Positions 1 to 4,710 of a DNA stretch of 6,238 nucleotides are shown here, piece by piece. Both the position numbers and the translations under genes were made by a program. The notes under the pieces are model-generated. The model ran no database searches. It saw only the letters and a program-made list of their open reading frames with translations, and was not told the origin of the DNA. Position 1 is the stretch's first letter; each line of letters opens with the position of its first letter. This stretch comes from JAXDJJ01 sp034665745 (GTDB lineage Bacteria; Actinomycetota; CADDZG01; WHSQ01), in the NCBI GenBank assembly GCA_034665745.1, contig JAXDJJ010000046.1:1-6238 (forward strand), written 5' to 3'.

Positions 1-344
1 CGCTTGGGGGTCTGCGTCCACGGTTGCTTCGGCGCTTTATGCCCCCAGCCGTAGGTCTCGCCCGTCGCAGACGTAAGAAGGTCCTTCACGTAGCGCGCAC
101 TTTTCAGCTTGACCTCTTGCAGCAACAGCACGTCGGGGAGGTGCGGAAGCTGCGCCAGCAAGCGCGTTACGTAGTTGTTCATCTCGGAGTTGTTGTTGGC
201 TTCGTCCTGCCATGCCTCCTGGAGGTTCGTCGTTACTACGAGCACCTCTCCTGCGGGAGAGTGATCCGTTGCTTGGGCCGCCGATGCGGGCATGAACGAT
301 GCGCTGATGACTGCGGCGATCGCAAGCGCGGTGAAGACCTTCAT
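1..344 (-). CDS. Secreted endonuclease/exonuclease/phosphatase (EEP) family protein, 3' part outside window
   Basis: Only the first 114 codons are present; the gene runs off the left edge. Residues 1-23 form a signal peptide (MKVFTALAIAAV core, then PASAA), so the protein is probably exported. The mature part starts an EEP fold: the strand VLVVTTNLQEAW (residues 34-45) holds Asn40 at the usual first motif, and DVLLLQEV (71-78) holds Glu77 in the position of the metal-binding catalytic glutamate. This superfamily cleaves phosphodiesters (DNases, sphingomyelinases, phosphatases); the substrate cannot be told because the His/Asp motifs lie outside the window. The ATG overlaps the stop of the acyltransferase gene by 4 bases (ATGA), and AGGAAGG lies 6 bases upstream, so it is the last visible gene of the four-gene operon and is probably translationally coupled. 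Family call fairly sure, exact function unknown. Confidence 0.8.
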   Translation of the reverse strand, partial: MKVFTALAIAAVISASFMPASAAQATDHSPAGEVLVVTTNLQEAWQDEANNNSEMNNYVTRLLAQLPHLPDVLLLQEVKLKSARYVKDLLTSATGETYGWGHKAPKQPWTQTPK

Positions 345-1117
345 CGTTGTCCTTCCTGTCTCCGCGCACGTCGCTCTTCGGCCTCGCGGGCGTTCATGGA
401 CAGGGACTCTTCGACCGTCGGTGCGCTGCCCCCGAGATGGGCCGGCAACCACCACGTGTCATCCGGGCCGAGTGGCGACTGCGGATAGTTCCGTTGGGCG
501 CGGTCGACGAGCTCTTCGATGCGCTGCATCATCACGAGGGTCACTTTCTCGGGATCGTCATCGGGCGAATAATCGACGGGCTCCCCCATCGCAACGCTGA
601 TCACGACATCTCGCTGGAAGTTCTTCGGCCGCCCTTTGGTCAAGATGCGTTGGCTCCCCCACACGGCCCCCGGGATCAAGGGTGCGCCGGCGGCCATCGC
701 CATCCGCGCGGCCCCCGTCTTGCCCGCGGCAGGAACGAACGAGCGAGAGATGGTCGACTCGGGAAACATCCCGACGACCTCACCCCGTTTCAACGCAGCA
801 ACGGAGTCGTCGATCGCTTGTGATGCCCGACCGAAGCGGTCGACCGGGATGTGCTTCATGCCGCGCATGAGAGGTCCGGCGACCTTGTGCTTGAAGACCT
901 CTGCCTTGGCGAGGAATCGAACGAGGCGCCTCCGTTCCCGAGCCGCGGCTCCAACGAACACGAAGTCGAGGTAGCCAACGTGATTCGTCGCGATGACCGC
1001 AGGGCCCTCGGTGGGGATGTTCTCGATACCAGTGGTGCGGACGTCCCACTTCATCGTCTTCATGATGCCGAGGGCCAGCCCGATCACGGGTCTGTAAACG
1101 GGTTCCACGGGGCTCAT
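341..1117 (-). CDS. PlsC-type 1-acyl-glycerol-3-phosphate acyltransferase family protein
   Basis: 258 residues, the usual length for a single-domain PlsC/LPLAT protein. These enzymes transfer an acyl chain to lysophosphatidate or a related acceptor at the inner membrane face. Visible motifs: motif I as NHVGYLD (residues 45-51; His46 and Asp51 form the HX4D catalytic pair), motif II near GMKHIPVDR (86-94), motif III as FPEST (118-122, where many homologues have FPEGT), and motif IV as APLIPGA (145-151). The C-terminal tail from about residue 235 is rich in Arg and Glu and probably cytosolic. There is no good ribosome binding site, but the ATG overlaps the stop of the SGNH hydrolase gene by 4 bases (ATGA), which supports this start and coupled translation. 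The next gene overlaps its own stop in the same way. Whether it makes phosphatidate or acylates another polar lipid or glycolipid cannot be decided. Family call is firm. Confidence 0.9.
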   Translation of the reverse strand: MSPVEPVYRPVIGLALGIMKTMKWDVRTTGIENIPTEGPAVIATNHVGYLDFVFVGAAARERRRLVRFLAKAEVFKHKVAGPLMRGMKHIPVDRFGRASQAIDDSVAALKRGEVVGMFPESTISRSFVPAAGKTGAARMAMAAGAPLIPGAVWGSQRILTKGRPKNFQRDVVISVAMGEPVDYSPDDDPEKVTLVMMQRIEELVDRAQRNYPQSPLGPDDTWWLPAHLGGSAPTVEESLSMNAREAEERRARRQEGQR

Positions 1118-1866
1118 TGTCGCTCAGAGAGGGCTTGAACGAGAACCGGGTAGATCGCATCCGCCCACGCCCGGTAGCCCCCCGGCCCTGGATGGAAGTT
1201 GTCCGCCGCGTAGGCATCCTCGGGATGGGTTGCGAAATAGGGCCCGGCAAGGCGGGCGAGAGGCACCGTTAGGAGGCCGTGCTCGTGGGCGACCGACTCG
1301 ATCCGCTCGGCCACCTGGCGGCCCCGCCACCCGACGATCGAGCGAAGCGGTTCGAGCCACGCGTGGGCCCGCATGTCGGGAGGTCCGGCCACGACGATCG
1401 TTGCTCCGGTCGTCTCGAGCTGCGTCAGAGCGAACTCCATGCTCGATCCGACGCTCGAAAGTGAAGTCATGTGGGACGCGTCGTTCGCGCCGATCCCAAC
1501 GAATACGAGATCTGGATGTGCATCGAGCGCCAACGGAACCTGCTCTTCGGCAACGTCTTTCGCGCGCGCACCAGAGACACCGAACGCGATCAGCTCGACC
1601 CGATAACCGTCGTCGGCGAGTCGTTCGGACAGCACGGTTGCATACGCATGCTCGGGAGAGCCCGCACCGAGACCGGCCGCGGTCGAATCGCCAAGGACGA
1701 CGAAACGAAGAGGTTCACCATCGGCCGGGCCGAAGGTTCCGCCGAGCACGAGGGCGGGAGTGGTCGGCAGGTACGTGCGGGTGTACGCGAGGCCGACCTC
1801 GACCAAGACCAAAACGAGAAGTACAGCCATGGTGAGTAGGGCGGCAAGTGCGAAGGTCTTCAGCAA
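1114..1866 (-). CDS. Membrane-anchored SGNH/GDSL hydrolase
   Basis: 250 residues. An N-terminal hydrophobic helix (about residues 5-27) with no clear cleavage site suggests a membrane anchor with the enzyme outside the cell. SGNH blocks are present in order: block I GDSTAAG (59-65) with nucleophile Ser61, block II GVSGARAKD (96-104) with the oxyanion glycine, block III GANDA (126-130) with Asn128, and block V DNFHPGPGGY (222-231) with Asp222 and His225 completing the triad. Such enzymes are esterases, lipases or deacylases; the substrate is unknown, but the acyltransferase encoded next suggests an acyl ester. The start is TTG, one base after the stop of the DksA-like gene (TAA-C-TTG), with no clear ribosome binding site, so reinitiation is likely. 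An ATG at codon 13 is the alternative but would cut the membrane helix in half. The 3' end overlaps the acyltransferase start by 4 bases. Confidence 0.88.
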   Translation of the reverse strand: MLKTFALAALLTMAVLLVLVLVEVGLAYTRTYLPTTPALVLGGTFGPADGEPLRFVVLGDSTAAGLGAGSPEHAYATVLSERLADDGYRVELIAFGVSGARAKDVAEEQVPLALDAHPDLVFVGIGANDASHMTSLSSVGSSMEFALTQLETTGATIVVAGPPDMRAHAWLEPLRSIVGWRGRQVAERIESVAHEHGLLTVPLARLAGPYFATHPEDAYAADNFHPGPGGYRAWADAIYPVLVQALSERQ

Positions 1867-1867
1867 G

Positions 1868-2221
1868 TTATAGAGCTTCGCGTGCTCCCTGGTCCTCTAC
1901 GCAATAGCGAGCTGTGGGGACGACCTCGAGACGCTCGTCACCGATCGGCTTGCCACATTTCTCGCACGTGCCGTAGGTACCTTCTTCGAGACGCTTCAAT
2001 GCGGCCTCGACCTCGGAGATCTGCTCCTCGAGATTGCTGACGATCGCCATGTCTTTCTCACGCTCGAACGTCTCGCTGCCCGCGTCGGCCGGGTGTTGGT
2101 CGAGGGTATTCAGCTCTCCGCCATTCTCCTCAGCCTCGGCGTCCTCGCCGAGATTGTGGATCAGAGCCTTGAGACGCTCTTTCTCTTTCTCCAGACGCTC
2201 TCGCGCCGCTGTGTCATTCAT
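1868..2221 (-). CDS. DksA/TraR-family zinc-finger protein with altered fourth zinc ligand
   Basis: 117 residues, a typical length for short DksA/TraR (YteA-like) proteins, which bind RNA polymerase through the secondary channel and alter initiation, often in stress. Residues 5-32 and 53-80 are charged heptad-like helices that should form the coiled coil. The loop between them carries DQHPADAGSE (41-50), with Asp41 and Asp46 in the place of the acidic tip residues, followed by FEREKD, which is characteristic of this family. The zinc finger has CEKC (86-89) and then YCVED (106-110): three cysteines (86, 89, 107), with Asp110 where a Cys, or in some relatives His, is expected. The ATG at 2221 starts at the family's usual N-terminus. 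GAGGGG lies 12 bases upstream, rather far for a ribosome binding site and overlapping a promoter candidate. First gene of the operon. Family call is firm; its target promoters are unknown. Confidence 0.88.
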   Translation of the reverse strand: MNDTAARERLEKEKERLKALIHNLGEDAEAEENGGELNTLDQHPADAGSETFEREKDMAIVSNLEEQISEVEAALKRLEEGTYGTCEKCGKPIGDERLEVVPTARYCVEDQGAREAL

Positions 2222-2230
2222 GACGCCCGT

Positions 2231-2255
2231 TTACCCCTCGCCGGTGGACCTAAAC
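2231..2255 (-). promoter_or_regulatory. Candidate SigB/SigF-type promoter of the DksA-like operon
   Basis: On the minus strand GTTT (2255-2252) is followed after exactly 15 bases by GGGTAA (2236-2231). This matches the GTTT-N14-16-GGGTA pattern known for SigF/SigB-like stress sigma factors of actinobacteria. The predicted transcription start is about 3 bases before the ATG at 2221, so the mRNA would be almost leaderless. The -35 lies in a tandem repeat that carries a second GTTT 16 bases further upstream. Inferred from sequence only. Confidence 0.5.
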
Positions 2256-2275
2256 GAAATTGGACCTAAACGAAA
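2245..2275. repeat. 15-base tandem direct repeat, two copies
   Basis: TGGACCTAAACGAAA occurs at 2245-2259 and again, identical, at 2261-2275, with a period of 16 bases. On the minus strand it supplies two copies of TTTCGTTTAGGTCCA: the outer copy forms the T-rich tail of the cold-shock gene terminator and the inner copy holds the candidate -35 GTTT of the next operon. It may be a recent short duplication or a double binding site. Confidence 0.85.
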
Positions 2276-2301
2276 GGGGCGCTCCGTTGCCGAAGCGCCC
2301 C
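2268..2301 (-). terminator. Intrinsic terminator of the cold-shock gene
   Basis: On the minus strand GGGGCGCTTCG (2301-2291) pairs with CGGAGCGCCCC (2286-2276) around a GCAA tetraloop (GNRA type), giving 11 pairs with one T.G wobble. TTTCGTTT follows (2275-2268), an interrupted T-tract. It lies 22 bases after the cold-shock stop codon and separates that gene from the DksA-like operon. The broken T-run may make it leaky. Confidence 0.75.
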
Positions 2302-2305
2302 AGTC

Positions 2306-2322
2306 ACAACTTTGAAAGTTGT
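2306..2322. repeat. 17-base perfect palindrome after the cold-shock stop codon
   Basis: ACAACTTT-G-AAAGTTGT has 8-base arms around a single central base. It starts 1 base after the cold-shock stop codon, between the stop and the terminator. As RNA it could fold into a weak AT-rich 7-pair hairpin; as DNA it could be a protein site. No function is visible. Confidence 0.7.
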
Positions 2323-2323
2323 T

Positions 2324-2530
2324 CTACGCGACCGGAGTCACGTTGATCGCCTCTGGGCCCTTCTGTCCAGCACGCTCCTCGTAAGAGACCTGCGCACCTT
2401 CGGTAAGGGACCTGAAGCCGTCACCCTGGATGTTGGTGTGGTGCACGAAAAGATCCTTCGTGCCGTCCTCGGGGGTGATGAACCCATAACCCTTCGAGTC
2501 GTTGAACCACTTGACGGTTCCTGTAGCCAT
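2324..2530 (-). CDS. cspA: Cold-shock protein, CspA family
   Basis: 68 residues, one cold-shock (OB-fold) domain and nothing else. RNP1 is KGYGFITP (residues 13-20) and RNP2 is LFVHHTNI (27-34); the aromatic surface residues Trp8, Phe9, Tyr15, Phe17, Phe28 and His30 are in place, so it should bind single-stranded RNA or DNA in the cytosol as an RNA chaperone. The start is fixed by a strong ribosome binding site, AGGAGGTG, 7 bases before the ATG across a run of seven T. The leader of about 85 bases contains a stem-loop that touches this site. A GNRA-capped terminator follows the gene, so it is probably monocistronic. It is divergent from the DNA ligase. Whether it is cold-induced or a constitutive member cannot be told; the symbol is given at family level. 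Confidence 0.95.
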   Translation of the reverse strand: MATGTVKWFNDSKGYGFITPEDGTKDLFVHHTNIQGDGFRSLTEGAQVSYEERAGQKGPEAINVTPVA

Positions 2531-2537
2531 AAAAAAA

Positions 2538-2545
2538 CACCTCCT
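2538..2545 (-). promoter_or_regulatory. Strong ribosome binding site of the cold-shock gene
   Basis: On the minus strand AGGAGGTG is a near-full anti-16S match placed 7 bases before the ATG, separated only by seven T residues. It is the strongest such site in the window, fitting a highly expressed gene, and the 3' side of a leader hairpin ends directly next to it. Confidence 0.9.
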
Positions 2546-2569
2546 CTGCCACGCTCACGAACATGGCAG
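2546..2569 (-). promoter_or_regulatory. Leader hairpin abutting the cold-shock ribosome binding site
   Basis: On the minus strand CTGCCATG (2569-2562) can pair with CGTGGCAG (2553-2546) over 8 pairs (one T.G) around the 8-base loop TTCGTGAG. The stem ends exactly where AGGAGGTG begins. Cold-shock leaders are known to act as temperature-sensitive structures; here that role is an inference from position. Confidence 0.5.
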
Positions 2570-2580
2570 GAAGGCATCTA

Positions 2581-2590
2581 TTCGGCCGAA
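2581..2590. repeat. Perfect 10-base palindrome in the cold-shock leader
   Basis: TTCGGCCGAA is fully self-complementary and lies within the predicted untranslated leader of the cold-shock gene, about 25 bases downstream of its predicted start point. It may be an operator or chance in GC-rich DNA; no partner repeat is seen nearby. Confidence 0.4.
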
Positions 2591-2606
2591 CCGTACTCAC
2601 GCTCTG

Positions 2607-2647
2607 TTGTCTTGCCTGCTTAGTCTACCCGCATAGTGGCCAGACAA
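2607..2647. promoter_or_regulatory. Candidate bidirectional promoter between cold-shock gene and DNA ligase
   Basis: TAGTCTA at 2621-2627 reads as the -10 box TAGTCT on the plus strand (2621-2626) and TAGACT on the minus strand (2627-2622), both TAnnnT. Starts 7 bases downstream would fall near 2633 (3 bases before the ligase GTG) and near 2615 (a cold-shock leader of about 85 bases), that is 18 bases apart. The box sits inside an imperfect inverted repeat, TTGTCTTGCC (2607-2616) and GGCCAGACAA (2638-2647), matching at 9 of 10 positions. No convincing -35 is seen on either strand. Confidence 0.45.
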
Positions 2648-3547
2648 CCAGCATGGATCCCACCGATGCTTGCAACGCTTACGAAGGACTATTTCTCGTC
2701 TCCAGACTGGGTTTACGAGCCCAAACTGGACGGTATCCGGTGTCTGGCCTTCAAACGAGGTTCGGACGTGAGGTTGATGACCCGCAACCAGATCGATCGG
2801 GCCTCTTCATGGCCGAAGATCGCCGCCGCTGTCGGGGCCCAGGCCGGTGACTTCATCATCGATGGCGAGATCGCAGCCGTTGATGGCGATCGCACCAGCT
2901 TCTCCTTGCTGCAGCGGGGCGCGACCGTTCCCATCCTCTATTTCGTGTTCGACATCTTGTTCGTCGACGGCAAGGACGTGACGAAGCTCGATCTGTTGTC
3001 CCGCAAAGCCCTGCTGAAGAAGGCGATCCGGTGGCGCAAGCCGATGCAGTTCGTCACACACATCGAAGAAGAAGGTGAGGCCTACCTCGAGGAGGCGTGC
3101 GCGCGCGGTTGGGAAGGCTTGATCGCCAAGCGTGCAGAGGCCCCCTATACGAAAGGTCGGTCGAAGGACTGGCTGAAGTTCAAATGTTGGAACGAACAAG
3201 AGCTCGTGATCGGGGGCTACACCGATCCACAAGGTGCGCGCGATGCGTTCGGCGCGCTGCTCGTTGGCTACTACGACGGCAAGGACCTGCACTACGCGGG
3301 CAAGGTCGGCACCGGGTACAACGAACGAACCTTGAAGGAGCTGCTCGCCGAGCTCAAGCCCCTCGAGCAGGCCAAGTCACCATTCGCAGGTGAACCGCCC
3401 TTGAAGAAGAGCGTCCACTGGGTGAAACCGAAACTCGTTGCGCAGATCGGGTTCGCCGAGTGGACGCCGACAGGACGCTTGCGCCACCCGCGCTTCCTTG
3501 GGCTCCGCAGGGACAAGAAGCCCAAGGAAGTGGTCAGGGAGTCATAG
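2636..3547 (+). CDS. ATP-dependent DNA ligase (stand-alone LigD-type ligase domain)
   Basis: 303 residues: an adenylation domain (about 1-185) and an OB domain (about 186-303). It seals nicks or double-strand breaks using ATP. Nucleotidyltransferase motifs in order: motif I EPKLDGIR (28-35) with AMP-accepting Lys30; DGE at 76-78; FDIL (105-108); EGLIAKR (160-166) with Lys165; and WLKFKC (179-184) with Lys181 and Lys183. The tail GFAEWTPTGRLRHPRFLGLR resembles the end of LigD ligase domains, which work with Ku in non-homologous end joining. No polymerase, nuclease or Ku gene is in the window, so this is a single-domain version. The start is a GTG just after an in-frame TAG at 2621-2623; there is no ribosome binding site, so near-leaderless translation is likely. 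An ATG at 2666 is the alternative. It ends 8 bases before the convergent VOC gene. Confidence 0.92.
   Translation: MARQPAWIPPMLATLTKDYFSSPDWVYEPKLDGIRCLAFKRGSDVRLMTRNQIDRASSWPKIAAAVGAQAGDFIIDGEIAAVDGDRTSFSLLQRGATVPILYFVFDILFVDGKDVTKLDLLSRKALLKKAIRWRKPMQFVTHIEEEGEAYLEEACARGWEGLIAKRAEAPYTKGRSKDWLKFKCWNEQELVIGGYTDPQGARDAFGALLVGYYDGKDLHYAGKVGTGYNERTLKELLAELKPLEQAKSPFAGEPPLKKSVHWVKPKLVAQIGFAEWTPTGRLRHPRFLGLRRDKKPKEVVRES
3493..3530. repeat. 12-base perfect inverted repeat at the convergent 3' ends
   Basis: CTTCCTTGGGCT (3493-3504) and AGCCCAAGGAAG (3519-3530) are exact reverse complements around a 14-base loop. The structure lies in the last 20 codons of the ligase gene and, on the minus strand, 25 bases past the VOC stop codon. 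There is no T-run on either side, so it is not a classic intrinsic terminator, but it could stabilise or end both convergent transcripts. Only 8 bases separate the two stop codons, so there is no room for an ordinary terminator between the genes. Confidence 0.65.
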
Positions 3548-3555
3548 CTACGGGG

Positions 3556-3906
3556 TTACCCCTCGGTGAGGCCGACCCTGTGACCAGCCGGGTCCTCGAA
3601 CAGTCCGAGGGTGGGGCCTCCGGGTACTTCCATGGGTCCCCACAGTTTCTTACCGCCCAGGCTCTCGACCTTGGCCAACGCCTTCTCGATGCTCGCGACC
3701 TTGACGTAGATCGTCAGGTGGCCGGGGTAGCTCGGGTCGGCGATCCCACCGATACCTCCAGGGATGCCTTCGCCTCCGGTATCGACCAGGCCGTAGTTCA
3801 TCGGGTTGTTGCTGTCGATCTTCCAGTCGAATGCTTCCGAGTAGAAGTCTTTGAGCTTGTCCGAGTCCTTGCTTGCAAACTCGAAGTGGATAACCGGATC
3901 ACCCAT
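3556..3906 (-). CDS. VOC (glyoxalase/bleomycin-resistance fold) family protein
   Basis: 116 residues, the length of a two-module VOC protein. The first beta-alpha module begins VIHFEFASKD and runs on to DFYSEAFDWKI (20-30); a Gly-rich stretch (44-54) leads to the second module, GHLTIYVKVAS (62-72), and the family's typical ending FEDPAGHRVGL (103-113). Candidate metal ligands are His7, His63 and Glu104, though VOC ligands vary and many members have no proven metal. VOC proteins include glyoxalases, dioxygenases and drug-binding proteins; the substrate here is unknown. The start is fixed by GAGGAGG 6 bases before the ATG. The frame stays open upstream to 4080, but that part overlaps the AHSA1 gene and does not resemble the family. 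Last gene of the arsR operon, 22 bases after the AHSA1 gene, and convergent with the ligase. Confidence 0.88.
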   Translation of the reverse strand: MGDPVIHFEFASKDSDKLKDFYSEAFDWKIDSNNPMNYGLVDTGGEGIPGGIGGIADPSYPGHLTIYVKVASIEKALAKVESLGGKKLWGPMEVPGGPTLGLFEDPAGHRVGLTEG

Positions 3907-3912
3907 CGTGTT

Positions 3913-3919
3913 CCTCCTC
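3913..3919 (-). promoter_or_regulatory. Ribosome binding site that sets the VOC start
   Basis: On the minus strand GAGGAGG lies 6 bases before the ATG at 3906, in the short gap after the AHSA1 stop codon. It rules in this start over the longer open frame. Confidence 0.85.
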
Positions 3920-3928
3920 TTTCCCTGG

Positions 3929-4393
3929 CTACTCCGCCAGCGTTCCCATCGGATCCGCACCAGGGTCGCCGCCGGCGGCAGCGATCGCGAGGCGCGGCAT
4001 GAAGTGGTCCCAACCCTGTCCGTGCGATTCGCGCTCGGCCTCGGGAAGCCCCGTATGCACCAAGCGAACGCGGGTTCCATCGCCTTCGGGCTCGAGGGTT
4101 ATCTCCACCGTGCTCGAGCCGGGTTGCACTGCGTTGTTGGGATCGTCCCAACCGAACGTGAAAACGATGCGCTTGGGGGGATCGATCTCGACGTAGGCAC
4201 CGGCGGCGATCACTTTCTCGTTGAGCTCGACACGGTAGACACCACCAGGGGTGGGATCCAGGGTCGCGCGCTCGCCCTTCCACTGCGTCATCTTTGCCGG
4301 GTCAGTGAAGAACTCGAACACCGTTTCGGGTGTGGCAGCGATCGTCACCTCTCGTACAACTGCTTCTTCTTGGGTCTCGGTCTGTGGGGTCAC
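3929..4393 (-). CDS. AHSA1/SRPBCC domain protein
   Basis: 154 residues. The SRPBCC (START-like, AHSA1) fold starts with VTIAATPETVFEFFTDP (residues 16-32) and continues with the Trp-Lys motif MTQWKG (35-40), GGVYRVEL, the central strands RIVFTFGW and STVEITLEP, and the C-terminal helix beginning ESHGQGWDHFMPRL, which caps a hydrophobic ligand pocket. These small cytosolic proteins bind hydrophobic or aromatic ligands; despite the family name (activator of Hsp90 ATPase) most bacterial members have no Hsp90 role. The start is GTG and overlaps the arsR stop by 4 bases (GTGA), with GAAGG just upstream, so translation is coupled. An ArsR repressor next to an AHSA1 protein is a recurring bacterial pair, sometimes with a VOC protein as here. 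The ligand is unknown. The Asp-Pro-Gly-Ala tail past residue 142 is probably flexible. Confidence 0.9.
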   Translation of the reverse strand: MTPQTETQEEAVVREVTIAATPETVFEFFTDPAKMTQWKGERATLDPTPGGVYRVELNEKVIAAGAYVEIDPPKRIVFTFGWDDPNNAVQPGSSTVEITLEPEGDGTRVRLVHTGLPEAERESHGQGWDHFMPRLAIAAAGGDPGADPMGTLAE

Positions 4394-4704
4394 TTGGCCT
4401 TCTTTCTCCTCTCTTCAGCCTCGGCTGCGGCCTTCAGGGTCGCAAGACCGTCGGTCCAGAACTGCTCGATGAATCCCTTCACGTCGGCCAGTCCCTCGGG
4501 ACGGACGATGTACAGACGACGCGTTCCGTTCCTCCGCTCGTTCACGAGCCCTGCCTCCTTCAAGACCTTCAAGTGCTGCGAGATCGCGGGCTGGCTCACA
4601 TCGAAGTGAGATGCGATCTCGCCGACGCTCTTCTCCCCGTCCTTGACCAGCGACAGGATCTGCCTACGGCGGGGCTCGGCGATCGCCTTGAGGGCTGCTT
4701 CCAT
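4390..4704 (-). CDS. ArsR-family winged-helix transcriptional repressor
   Basis: 104 residues, usual ArsR size. It starts with LKAIAEPRRRQIL (5-17), typical of the family. The helix-turn-helix covers about 28-48, with recognition helix SQPAISQHLKVLKEAG (37-52), and the wing is ERRNGTRRLYIV (56-67). A C-terminal helix PEGLADVKGFIEQFW (69-83) should form the dimer face. There is no cysteine anywhere, so the metal sites of classic ArsR/SmtB sensors are absent and this member likely senses an organic ligand or only its own level. It is the first gene of the operon; its stop overlaps the AHSA1 start. No ribosome binding site precedes the ATG; the promoter places the transcript start on the A of the ATG, so the mRNA is probably leaderless. 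A palindrome in the promoter spacer is the likely site for self-repression. Confidence 0.93.
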   Translation of the reverse strand: MEAALKAIAEPRRRQILSLVKDGEKSVGEIASHFDVSQPAISQHLKVLKEAGLVNERRNGTRRLYIVRPEGLADVKGFIEQFWTDGLATLKAAAEAEERRKKAK

Positions 4705-4710
4705 GTCGAT

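Noticed and set aside
24..488. 154-codon plus-strand frame at the left edge
   Set aside because: It is antisense to the EEP gene, whose signal peptide, Asn and Glu motifs and ATGA junction are convincing.
1230..1835. 201-codon plus-strand frame opposite the SGNH hydrolase
   Set aside because: Arg-rich composition typical of an antisense shadow; the minus strand carries all SGNH blocks.
2245..2275. Start of a CRISPR or longer repeat array
   Set aside because: Only two copies with a 1-base gap and no spacers.
3551..3562. GGGG-TTA-CCCC between the ligase and VOC stop codons as a bidirectional terminator
   Set aside because: Only four pairs, no T-run, and it overlaps the VOC stop codon; too weak to call.
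3460..4002. 180-codon plus-strand frame across the VOC gene
   Set aside because: It is antisense to a clear VOC protein with a good ribosome binding site and has no recognisable domain.
3907..4080. N-terminal extension of the VOC gene
   Set aside because: The frame is open, but it overlaps the AHSA1 gene, is Arg/Pro-rich and unlike VOC proteins, and the ribosome binding site at 3913-3919 points to the ATG at 3906.
3851..4609. 252-codon plus-strand frame across the AHSA1 and arsR genes
   Set aside because: Both minus-strand genes have clear family motifs and coupled junctions; this frame is a shadow.
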